Shown here piece by piece: positions 42,539-50,121 of a DNA stretch of 64,000 nt. The position numbers were made by a program, and so were the translations under genes. Location of the stretch: assembly GCF_001886815.1 (NCBI RefSeq), contig NZ_CP018099.1, positions 1,424,501 through 1,488,500 of the forward strand, read 5' to 3'. The notes beneath the pieces were generated by a model. The model saw nothing but the letters and a program-made list of their open reading frames with translations, was not told where the DNA came from and did no database searches. The first letter of the stretch is position 1; the number at the start of each line of letters is the position of its first letter. The DNA comes from Caldithrix abyssi DSM 13497. Lineage in GTDB: Bacteria > Calditrichota > Calditrichia > Calditrichales > Calditrichaceae.

Positions 42539-44071
42539 ATGTACCGGGTAAAAAATTCATTGGCCATGGTTTTTGGTTTGATCGTGATTGGAGTTGTCAT
42601 CGGTGTCGTTCTAACCACCAGCTTCAATCTGGATTCAAAGTCGATGGCTGGAACGACCGATAAGATTTACACCGAAGCCAGTGAAAGCAATGCCGGGCCG
42701 ACATTGACGGCGGGAAATTTTAATCCCAATTCCATGTTTACCGACATTGTAGAAAAAGTTCGTCCGTCTATTGTTTCCATTTACACCACCAAAACGGTTA
42801 AATTGCGCGAAAATCCGTTCTTTTTCTTCTTTAGAGATTTTGGTAACATTCCGGAAGACCATCTGCCCCAGCCAGAGATGAAGCAGCAGGGGCTTGGCTC
42901 GGGAATTATTATCAGCGAAGACGGATACATTCTGACCAACAATCACGTGGTGGAAGATGTTGATGAACTGCGCGTCAAAATGATCGATAATTCCGAATAT
43001 GAGGCAAAGGTTGTGGGCACGGATCCATCCACCGATATCGCATTAATCAAAATCGACGCTAAAAATTTACCGGTAGCCATACTGGGCGATTCCGATAATT
43101 TGAAAATTGGCGAATGGGTGCTGGCCATCGGGAACCCTTTGAACCTGACCTCAACGGTTACGGCGGGTATTGTTAGCGCTTTGCACCGCAGCATTAATAT
43201 TTTGCGCGGTCGTAACAATGTAAGCAGTATCGAAAACTTTATTCAAACCGATGCAGCGATTAATCCGGGAAACAGCGGCGGTGCGCTGGTTAATCTGCGC
43301 GGAGAAGTCATTGGCGTGAACACGGCCATTGCCACCAGCACCAATTACTACATGGGCTATGGTTTTGCCGTGCCCATCAACATGGCCAAGGCTGTGGTGG
43401 ACGACATCATTAAATACGGCGAGGTGCGCCGTGGATATCTGGGCGTGTACATCTCAGAGGTTACGCCAGTTACGGCCAAAGGCGTTAAGCTCGATCATCC
43501 GCGCGGCGTTTTTGTTACCAGCGTTATCGAAGGAAGCGCGGCCGATAAAGCCGGCATTAAAGAAGGCGATGTGATTCTTTCCGTGGATGGTAAAGAGGTA
43601 AATCGCCCCAATGAATTACAGGCCAAAATTGGCATCAAAAATCCGGGCGATGTGGTTACTCTTAAAGTCTGGCGCGATGGTAAGGAACTGACCGTTAAAG
43701 CCAAATTAAAAGGTCGCGACAATGAATCTGACGAAAAGGAAACCAGGATCAGTAAAAAGGATATGATCAAGGTTCCCGATCTGGGCATGAAATTGAAAAA
43801 CCTGAACGATCGTGAAAAAGACAAATTCGAAGTGGATGGCGGGGCGCTGGTTACCTCGGTTGAACAGTTTAGCGCTGCTTCGCAGGCCAGAATTGTGCCG
43901 GGCGATGTGATCATCGAAGTAGATGGCAAAAAAGTGGAATCTGTTTCTGATTTTTACGATAAAATTTCCAAATACAAAGCCGGCGACATTGTAAAGCTGA
44001 AATTACGCACCTTGCAAAATCGTGAAAAATTTGACCGTCTGGTGTTCATCGAAATTCCAAAGAAAAAATAG
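42539..44071 (+). CDS. degP: Do-like serine protease HtrA/DegP
   Basis: The 510-residue protease has an N-terminal anchor helix (about 7-28). The chymotrypsin-like catalytic triad is His in ILTNNHVVEDV (about 136), Asp in DPSTDIALIK (about 166) and Ser in NPGNSGGALVN (about 246). Two PDZ domains follow (about 285-385 and 410-500). The family degrades or refolds misfolded envelope proteins. AAAGGAGG lies before the ATG. A phenylalanine-rich insert (RENPFFFFFRDFG) corresponds to the LA loop. It forms an operon with the YugP-like protease. Confidence 0.95.
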   Translation: MYRVKNSLAMVFGLIVIGVVIGVVLTTSFNLDSKSMAGTTDKIYTEASESNAGPTLTAGNFNPNSMFTDIVEKVRPSIVSIYTTKTVKLRENPFFFFFRDFGNIPEDHLPQPEMKQQGLGSGIIISEDGYILTNNHVVEDVDELRVKMIDNSEYEAKVVGTDPSTDIALIKIDAKNLPVAILGDSDNLKIGEWVLAIGNPLNLTSTVTAGIVSALHRSINILRGRNNVSSIENFIQTDAAINPGNSGGALVNLRGEVIGVNTAIATSTNYYMGYGFAVPINMAKAVVDDIIKYGEVRRGYLGVYISEVTPVTAKGVKLDHPRGVFVTSVIEGSAADKAGIKEGDVILSVDGKEVNRPNELQAKIGIKNPGDVVTLKVWRDGKELTVKAKLKGRDNESDEKETRISKKDMIKVPDLGMKLKNLNDREKDKFEVDGGALVTSVEQFSAASQARIVPGDVIIEVDGKKVESVSDFYDKISKYKAGDIVKLKLRTLQNREKFDRLVFIEIPKKK

Positions 44072-44092
44072 CGAGCGTTTAAATAAAGTCTA

Positions 44093-44139
44093 AAAATGTC
44101 CTTCTTCATCTCATTGTATGAGGTGGGGAAGGACATTTT
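44093..44139 (+). terminator. Long near-perfect hairpin after htrA
   Basis: AAAATGTCCTTC and GAAGGACATTTT pair perfectly for 12 bp, and the inner bases continue pairing with a few G-T wobbles to a 3-nt loop, about 22 bp in all. The 3' arm ends in TTTT, so it can act as a terminator. Confidence 0.65.
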
Positions 44140-44392
44140 GGTTTCTGAAAAAATTTTTGCCGCTCAGTCTGATTGTCTTTTTAATTCTGATGGGAATGGT
44201 GAAAGTCAAATTCTCTGTTTCAGGCGGCAGGCACAACCGATTCTTGCACTCGTAAGAGCCTTTTTCCTTTATTTGAAACCTACCGGAACACACTGCCGAG
44301 TGGGAGGTTAAGCTTTGTTTAATTTTTACTTTAAGAAATTTCTCCCTGCCACTTCGGAAGAAAAGCGGACAAATTTTGTTGATCTTTCTGCC

Positions 44393-44411
44393 TGGCTGTC
44401 AGATTGACAGT
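44393..44411. promoter_or_regulatory. Putative stress operator, copy 2 (dnaK)
   Basis: TGGCTGTCAGATTGACAGT differs from copy 1 only in three spacer bases and the final base. It ends 22 bases before the -35 of the sigma-70-type promoter and 79 bases before the sigma-54-type sequence. Confidence 0.55.
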
Positions 44412-44433
44412 AAAAAGCCGGGAGCAGAATTTT

Positions 44434-44462
44434 TTGATGAAAAGCTGTTAGCTTAATATAAA
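44434..44462 (+). promoter_or_regulatory. Sigma-70-type promoter of dnaK
   Basis: TTGATG (44434-44439), a 17-base spacer and TATAAA (44457-44462) predict a start near 44469. Confidence 0.6.
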
Positions 44463-44490
44463 CAAGTAATTATGGTTTATTTTTCCTGGT

Positions 44491-44506
44491 TGGCATGCCA
44501 TTTGCA
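44491..44506 (+). promoter_or_regulatory. Sigma-54-type sequence upstream of dnaK
   Basis: TGGCATGCCATTTGCA has the required GG-N10-GC spacing (GG at 44492-44493, GC at 44504-44505) and both core boxes near consensus. Start would be near 44517, 40 bases before the dnaK ATG. Confidence 0.45.
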
Positions 44507-44556
44507 ATAAATGTGGCAAAAACGAAGAAAATAATTCCAGAAAGGAGGAATAGAAA

Positions 44557-46503
44557 ATGGGTAAAATAATTGGAATTGATTTGGGAACGACCAACTCGGT
44601 GGTCGCCGTAATGGAAGGCGGCGAGCCGGTAGTGATTCCTAATGCGGAGGGGGCACGCACCACGCCTTCGGTTGTGGCTTTTACAAAAAAAGGCGAACGT
44701 TTGGTGGGCGCTCCTGCTAAACGACAGGCTGTAACCAATCCTGAAAACACGATTTTTTCCATTAAACGTTTTATGGGACGTTTTTACAACGAAGTTGAAA
44801 AAGAAATTAAAGAAGTGCCATACAAGGTAGAGCGGGGCAACAACAATGTGGTTGTTGTCGAGGTGATGGGTAAAAAGTACACCCCACCTGAAATTTCGGC
44901 AATGATTCTGCAGAAGATGAAACAAACGGCAGAAGAGTATCTGGGCGAAAAAGTAACCGAAGCCGTAATTACCGTTCCTGCTTATTTTAATGACGCGCAG
45001 CGTCAGGCAACTAAAGATGCCGGAAGAATCGCCGGACTGGAAGTGAAGCGTATTATCAATGAGCCGACGGCCGCAGCCCTGGCCTATGGTCTGGATAAAA
45101 AGAAGGATGAAAAGATCGCCGTATTTGACCTGGGCGGCGGTACGTTCGATATTTCCATCCTGGAAATTGGCGACGGCGTGTTCGAAGTGAAATCCACCAA
45201 CGGCGATACGCATCTCGGCGGCGACGATTTTGATCAACGCGTCATCGAATGGTTGGCCGACGAATTCCAGAAACAGGAAGGCGTTGATCTGCGTAAAGAT
45301 CCAATGGCTTTACAGCGTTTAAAAGAAGCGGCAGAAAAGGCTAAAATTGAACTGTCTTCCACCATGCAGACGGAAATTAACCTGCCGTTCATTACAGCAA
45401 CAGAATCCGGTCCTAAGCATTTGACCATGACGCTGACGCGCGCCAAGTTCGAACAGTTGATCGACGATTTGCTGCAAAAGACCATTCCGCCCTGTGAGCA
45501 GGCTTTGAAGGATGCTGGTTTAACGGCAAAAGACATCGACGAAGTGATTCTGGTAGGTGGTTCTACGCGTATCCCGAAAGTGCAGGAAATGGTGCGTGAT
45601 TTCTTCGGTAAAGAACCACACAAAGGGGTTAATCCGGATGAAGTGGTGGCCATTGGCGCTGCCATCCAGGGCGCTGTTTTAACCGGCGAAGTAAAAGACG
45701 TACTGCTGTTAGACGTCATTCCGCTGTCGCTGGGTATCGAAACTCTGGGTGGTGTAATGACCAAGTTGATCGAAGCCAACACCACCATCCCGACCAGAAA
45801 ATCCGAAATTTTCTCCACAGCGGCGGATAATCAATCAACCGTGGAAATCCACGTGCTGCAAGGCGAACGACCGATGGCAGCCGACAACCGAACGCTGGGC
45901 CGTTTTATCCTGGATGGAATTCCGCCGGCTCCGCGCGGCGTGCCTCAAATTGAGGTGACCTTTGACGTGGACGCTAACGGCATTTTGCATGTAACGGCTA
46001 AAGACAAGGCAACCGGCAAAGAACAGAGCATCCGTATTGAGGCATCGAGCGGTCTGACCGAAGAAGAAATCGAACGCATGAAACGCGAAGCTCAGCAGCA
46101 CGCGGCCGAAGATAAAAAACGTAAAGAAGAGATCGAAACCAAAAACCAGGCCGATACGGTTATTTACCAGACAGAAAAGCAGTTGAAAGATTTACAGGAC
46201 AAAATGGCGCCGGAAGATAAGGCAAAACTGGAAACGGCTCTGGGACGATTAAAAGAAGCGCATAAGGCGGGCAACGTGGACGAGATGAAATCGGCCATGG
46301 AACAGGTTAATACGACCTGGAATGAAATTGCTCAAAAGCTGTATTCCACGGCTGGCGCGGGCGCCCAGCAGCAACCGGGCCCGGAAGCGCAGGCTGGCGC
46401 AGCAGGCGGCGCAAGCGCCGGTGGGCAGCAACAGACCTCGACCGACGATAAAAAGGTAGAAGACGCCGATTACGAAGTCATCGACGACGACAACAAAAAT
46501 TAA
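44557..46503 (+). CDS. dnaK: Molecular chaperone DnaK (Hsp70)
   Basis: The 648-residue chaperone is full length. The ATPase domain (1 to about 385) has [28 protein letters not shown] and [11 protein letters not shown]. The interdomain linker is [16 protein letters not shown], followed by the substrate domain (about 390-505) and the helical lid. A Gly/Ala/Gln-rich stretch (about 605-635) leads to the acidic end [14 protein letters not shown]. It binds hydrophobic peptides under ATP control with DnaJ and GrpE, neither of which is encoded here. AAAGGAGGAA precedes the ATG. It is monocistronic, with a terminator 25 bases after the stop. Confidence 0.98.
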   Translation: MGKIIGIDLGTTNSVVAVMEGGEPVVIPNAEGARTTPSVVAFTKKGERLVGAPAKRQAVTNPENTIFSIKRFMGRFYNEVEKEIKEVPYKVERGNNNVVVVEVMGKKYTPPEISAMILQKMKQTAEEYLGEKVTEAVITVPAYFNDAQRQATKDAGRIAGLEVKRIINEPTAAALAYGLDKKKDEKIAVFDLGGGTFDISILEIGDGVFEVKSTNGDTHLGGDDFDQRVIEWLADEFQKQEGVDLRKDPMALQRLKEAAEKAKIELSSTMQTEINLPFITATESGPKHLTMTLTRAKFEQLIDDLLQKTIPPCEQALKDAGLTAKDIDEVILVGGSTRIPKVQEMVRDFFGKEPHKGVNPDEVVAIGAAIQGAVLTGEVKDVLLLDVIPLSLGIETLGGVMTKLIEANTTIPTRKSEIFSTAADNQSTVEIHVLQGERPMAADNRTLGRFILDGIPPAPRGVPQIEVTFDVDANGILHVTAKDKATGKEQSIRIEASSGLTEEEIERMKREAQQHAAEDKKRKEEIETKNQADTVIYQTEKQLKDLQDKMAPEDKAKLETALGRLKEAHKAGNVDEMKSAMEQVNTTWNEIAQKLYSTAGAGAQQQPGPEAQAGAAGGASAGGQQQTSTDDKKVEDADYEVIDDDNKN

Positions 46504-46527
46504 ACAGAAGCAATAAACCCTGGTCTG

Positions 46528-46559
46528 AAAGCCATCTCGAATGATTCGGGATGGCTTTT
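46528..46559 (+). terminator. Intrinsic terminator of dnaK
   Basis: AAAGCCATC and GATGGCTTT form a 9-bp outer stem with further pairing inside; TTTTC follows. Confidence 0.8.
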
Positions 46560-46672
46560 CTAATTTTACGGGGCCTGGCGCTAAAGCCTGGGGGCAATGG
46601 TGCCGGGTATCTACCGGGCAGGCTTTCTTCCCGTTAGGCGGGATTTGGAGTGAAGGTGGGAGCTATTTAATG

Positions 46673-46815
46673 TTTTGAACCAGGATTTACCCGATTTTTT
46701 GATTAACAGGATTATTTTATCTGCATTCCAAAATTTATCTTTAAAATGGGATGTATTGTTTCATTGTAGTAAAAAATCAAGAAAATCCTGTAATCCTGAA
46801 AATCAAGGTTCAAAA
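46673..46815. repeat. Palindromic MITE-like repeat, copy 3 (divergent)
   Basis: The ends are TTTTGAACC and GGTTCAAAA, and GATT-rich motifs recur inside both arms in opposite orientation. It belongs to the same family as the copies at 59805-61860 (split by the IS) and 62045-62208. Confidence 0.6.
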
Positions 46816-47052
46816 ACTATCCCTAAGGCAGCACAGCCGCAACCAAAAACGAACCACAACGTGCGCAAAGTAATTTTCTCGCCAATTACGCCAATCATCG
46901 CAGAAAAAGATCAAACAAATTATTTTAAGCGACCACAGAGAGCCCAGAGAAGTTACAAAGAGCGCAAAGAATGTTTTACATTAAAAATAGTTTCAATTGC
47001 CCTCACCCCCTTTCCCCTTACTCCCAGACAAAAGATCAGGAATGACCGTACT

Positions 47053-47163
47053 TGTAAGGGCGAAGGATTTCCATCCCTCCTTTATCCAGAATGCTTTTTT
47101 TATGTGACTAAAGAGTAATGCTTACCAGCGCTGAATTGTTCTTGGAAATCCTTCGCCCCTACA
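47053..47163. repeat. Second inverted-repeat element
   Basis: Arms at 47053-47073 and 47143-47163 are 21 bp long with one mismatch; the core is GGGCGAAGGATTTCCA. The inner 69 bases show no gene. Confidence 0.75.
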
Positions 47164-47217
47164 TAAACGGTGATAGGAATTCACCCATTTGCAGAAACAG
47201 TTTTGAAATGACAGGCT

Positions 47218-47256
47218 AACTATTCAACCATTCAACTAATCAACTATTCAACCAAT
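47218..47256. repeat. Octanucleotide microsatellite CAACYAWT
   Basis: About five head-to-tail 8-nt units, the same family as at 5052-5115. Confidence 0.85.
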
Positions 47257-47389
47257 CCATGGATGGGGGATGAGTTTTTAAAACATCACAAAAATTTTCG
47301 CATTCCGCCCGTGCGGGATTAGATCTTTCAGAGGAAGCATCCTAATTCCGCACAAAAAATTTGCAAATCTCAATTTTTTCTTATAAAAT

Positions 47390-47417
47390 ATCGGCAACCG
47401 ATTAATCGGAATCCGAT
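47390..47417. promoter_or_regulatory. Nested palindromic operator of the MarR-controlled efflux operon
   Basis: A perfect 12-bp palindrome CCGATTAATCGG (47398-47409) is flanked symmetrically by ATCGG (47390-47394) and CCGAT (47413-47417). It starts three bases after a TATAAA box (47382-47387), which has TTTGCA 16 bases upstream, so a bound repressor would block transcription. Confidence 0.65.
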
Positions 47418-47438
47418 CAATTTTAAGGCGTTCTGAAA

Positions 47439-47882
47439 ATGCAAACAGAATACATCGATGAACTGACCAATGCGTTTACACGTTTAATCCATTATTTCCA
47501 TCACATGGCCGGACAGGTTTTCAGATTAAGCGACCTGTCTCTGGCGCAGTACCGCGTTCTTATGTTGCTGTACCACTATCAGCCCATGACCGTCGGTCAA
47601 CTTAAACAAAAATTAGGCAACGCCCAGAGTTCGGTGAGCGAAATGCTGCTGCGCATGGAGGAACAGGGGCTGGTAATTCGCAGGCCCAATCCCAAAGACC
47701 GCAGGCAGACTTTATTGAGACTTTCTCGTAAAGCCAGGGAAATGATCAAAACACGCAAGGAAAAAATGGGGGACGTTTACCAAAAAATTATTGAGGGCAA
47801 GTCAGAAGAGGAAATTGAAGAACTGCTTACCCTTTTAACGCGATTGTTGAATTTGCTGGAAAAAAACGAGCATCTATCATAG
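47439..47882 (+). CDS. MarR family transcriptional regulator
   Basis: The 147-residue protein has the winged-helix core of MarR: SLAQYRVLMLLYHYQPMTVGQLKQKLGNAQSSVSEMLLRMEEQGLVIRRPNPKDRRQTLLRLSRKA (about 31-97). The N- and C-terminal helices form the dimer. MarR proteins usually repress their own operon and drug-efflux genes until a ligand binds. A nested palindrome lies 22 bases before its ATG, and tolC starts 10 bases after its stop, so it very probably controls this efflux operon. Confidence 0.94.
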   Translation: MQTEYIDELTNAFTRLIHYFHHMAGQVFRLSDLSLAQYRVLMLLYHYQPMTVGQLKQKLGNAQSSVSEMLLRMEEQGLVIRRPNPKDRRQTLLRLSRKAREMIKTRKEKMGDVYQKIIEGKSEEEIEELLTLLTRLLNLLEKNEHLS

Positions 47883-47892
47883 AGGAAATTTT

Positions 47893-49215
47893 ATGAAAGT
47901 AAAATATCTTTTCCTGTTCATTGTGTTTATCGGGGTTAGCCGAACAGCGGCGCAGGACAAGTGGGCGTTGAGCGAATGCTTGCGAGCTGCGTACCAGGCT
48001 AATCATCTTTTAAAAGCCGTGACTTATCAGGAGCAACAGGCCCGCATGCAGCTTAATATCAGCAAAGCGCAACGGATGCCGGTGGTAAATATGCTTTCCG
48101 GCTACACGCGCATCGGGCGTTTAACGACCATAGAGTTTTCTACATCGCCGGATGCTCCTCCGCGTAAATTGACCTTTGGCACTCCCAATCGGATGAATCT
48201 GGATGTTCGATTACAGATGCCGCTTTTTACCTGGCAGCGTATTAAAAACAGCATTACACTGGCAACGCTTGGCTTGCAGATGAATTCGCTGGAAAAAGAA
48301 AAGCAGAAATTAAGCCTTACGGCGCAGGTTTTGCAGGCCTATTACGGCGCTCTGTTCGGTAAAAAGATCCTCGAATTGACGCGGCAAAATGTACAGAGAA
48401 CCGAAGAATATTTAAACATCACGCAAAGGCGTTACGCCGCCGGTCAGTTGCCCAAACTGGAGCTGCTGCGCGCCCGCGTTAAATTGAAAAACGAACAAAG
48501 CCGTTTACAATCTGCGCGCGCAGAGTACGAAAAGAGTCTGGCCTTTTTGGCCAGAGTGACGGGCAAGTCTCCCGGAAGCATCGAGCCCGATGGTCAGATA
48601 AAATTTGTGCCGCTGACAGTCGATGAACATGAATACGTGCAGCGCGCGCTGGAAAAACGACCGGAACTGAGGCAGCTGCACGGGCAAAAGGCCATGCTGG
48701 CCACGCAGCAAAAGATCGCCGGCGCGGGCAATAAACCCAATTTAGGTCTGGTTTCCAGTTATTCGGTAATGAATGGTTTTGATCCCATGAATCCCGAAAA
48801 ATTTTACACCAACTACAACATCGGACTGCAATTGAGCTGGCCGTTGTTTGACGGATTCAAAGCCCGTTTTCAGGCGCAGGGTCTGTACTACAATCAAAAG
48901 GCGCTGGAGGAGCAGACAAAAGAAATCGAAGAGAACATCAAATTGCAAATCCGCCAGGCCTTAATTTCGCTTAAGCAGGCAACGCAAAAGATCGAATCTC
49001 AAAAAGCAAATATTGAGCTGGCGAGCGAGGCGCTTAGCCTGGCGCAAAAGCAGTACAATCAGGGCGTTATTTCCTCGCTCGATTTACTGGACGCGCAAAA
49101 GGCCCTGTTGCAAACAGAAATGGCCTACTGGCAGGCCGTATTCAGCCATATTTTAGCCAAGATCGAATTGTGTAAGGCCACCGCTAATTTTTCAGTGTTT
49201 GAAGATCAAATGTAA
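47893..49215 (+). CDS. TolC family outer-membrane efflux protein
   Basis: The 440-residue protein has a signal peptide (about 1-21) and two TolC-like repeats of long helices. Typical blocks are YYGALFGKKILELTRQNVQRTEEYLNITQRRYAAGQLPKLELLRARVKLKNEQSRL and, in the second repeat, ASEALSLAQKQYNQGVISSLDLLDAQKALLQTE. It forms a trimeric exit duct across the outer membrane for the RND pump encoded downstream. Confidence 0.94.
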   Translation: MKVKYLFLFIVFIGVSRTAAQDKWALSECLRAAYQANHLLKAVTYQEQQARMQLNISKAQRMPVVNMLSGYTRIGRLTTIEFSTSPDAPPRKLTFGTPNRMNLDVRLQMPLFTWQRIKNSITLATLGLQMNSLEKEKQKLSLTAQVLQAYYGALFGKKILELTRQNVQRTEEYLNITQRRYAAGQLPKLELLRARVKLKNEQSRLQSARAEYEKSLAFLARVTGKSPGSIEPDGQIKFVPLTVDEHEYVQRALEKRPELRQLHGQKAMLATQQKIAGAGNKPNLGLVSSYSVMNGFDPMNPEKFYTNYNIGLQLSWPLFDGFKARFQAQGLYYNQKALEEQTKEIEENIKLQIRQALISLKQATQKIESQKANIELASEALSLAQKQYNQGVISSLDLLDAQKALLQTEMAYWQAVFSHILAKIELCKATANFSVFEDQM

Positions 49216-49230
49216 TCAGGAGAAAATAAA

Positions 49231-50121
49231 ATGCGTTCATGCATCATTGCCTTTCTTGTTTTAAATATGCTTGTATCCTGCGGCAAAAAGGAAGAAAAAG
49301 AACAGGCCCAGCAGCCGGTTGCAATCAAGAAAAACAAAATCGTAAAAGTGGTAACCAAACGCGTTCAAAAAGTAAGTGTGACAGAAACAAAAAAGGCGTA
49401 CGGATATGCCGTGCCTTTTAAAAGCGTGGATGTCTTCTCCAAAGTGAACGGCGTGGTTCTTAAAAAATTTCGTGAACTTGGCGAAACGGTTAACGCCGGC
49501 GATGTATTGGCTGTGGTCAGGCAGGACATTCCGGGTATGGAGTTTGCCGACCATGAAGTTAAGGCCAATTTGAGCGGCACCATTTTTAAGGATTTTACGG
49601 AAGAAGGGGCAACCGTAACCGTGCAAAAGCCGTTATTCAATCTGGCCCGGCTCGATCCCATCCTGGCCGAGATAAAGATTCCGGAAGAATGGCTGACGCG
49701 GATTAATTTTGAACAGCCGATAAACGTCAATCTCGAAGCGTTTCCCACGCAGACCTTTCAGGCGCGGCTTTATCGGCTGCTTCCGCAAAATGATTCGAAA
49801 TCCAGAAGCGCCATTGCTCGCTTAAAAATCTCAAATCCAAACTTAAAAATAAAGCCAGGCATGTTTGTAACCGCGGAGTTTAAATTTTCCCGGCACGATG
49901 CTTTGGTTATTCCCGTTGATGCTCTGGTCCGTTCCGGGCTGGAATATTACGTTTTTAAAGTTCAGAATAATGTTGTTCATAAACAACTGGTACAACCGGG
50001 AGAATTATTTGGCAGAAACCAGGAAATATTAAACGGGCTGCAGGCCAATGAGTCCGTGGTGGTGTTCGGACAAAATTTATTGGAAGACGGGGTGCAAGTA
50101 GAGGTAGAGGAAGTTCAATGA
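49231..50121 (+). CDS. RND efflux periplasmic adaptor lipoprotein
   Basis: The 296-residue adaptor has a lipobox leader (FLVLNMLVSC, Cys near residue 17). A short lipoyl/barrel-sandwich segment follows (KSVDVFSKVNGVVLKKFRELGETVNAGDVLAVV, about 68-100), then a beta-barrel domain and a membrane-proximal domain. The helical hairpin that normally touches TolC is very short or missing. The gene overlaps the pump gene by four bases (ATGA). Confidence 0.92.
   Translation: MRSCIIAFLVLNMLVSCGKKEEKEQAQQPVAIKKNKIVKVVTKRVQKVSVTETKKAYGYAVPFKSVDVFSKVNGVVLKKFRELGETVNAGDVLAVVRQDIPGMEFADHEVKANLSGTIFKDFTEEGATVTVQKPLFNLARLDPILAEIKIPEEWLTRINFEQPINVNLEAFPTQTFQARLYRLLPQNDSKSRSAIARLKISNPNLKIKPGMFVTAEFKFSRHDALVIPVDALVRSGLEYYVFKVQNNVVHKQLVQPGELFGRNQEILNGLQANESVVVFGQNLLEDGVQVEVEEVQ

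Larger units (their letters stand above)
44072..44556. other. Regulatory region between htrA and dnaK
   Basis: No gene is credible in these 485 bases. It carries the htrA hairpin (44093-44139), operator copy 2 (44393-44411), a sigma-70-type promoter (44434-44462), a sigma-54-type sequence (44491-44506) and the dnaK ribosome site. No CIRCE element (TTAGCACTC-type) is present. Confidence 0.7.
46504..47438. other. Repeat island between dnaK and marR
   Basis: This 935-bp gap holds the dnaK terminator, a palindromic MITE-like repeat (46673-46815), a second inverted-repeat element (47053-47163), an octamer microsatellite (47218-47256) and the marR operator region. A 147-codon open frame at 46675-47118 runs through these repeats and is not credible as a gene. 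Confidence 0.75.

Noticed and set aside
44072-44556. CIRCE/HrcA control of dnaK
   Set aside because: No TTAGCACTC-N9-GAGTGCTAA type element is present upstream of dnaK; the inverted repeat found there is different.
44470-45237. 255-codon minus-strand frame over the start of dnaK
   Set aside because: It is antisense to a highly conserved coding region and is a composition artefact.
46675-47118. 147-codon open frame between dnaK and marR
   Set aside because: It runs through two palindromic repeats, has no ribosome site, resembles no protein family and is low-complexity.
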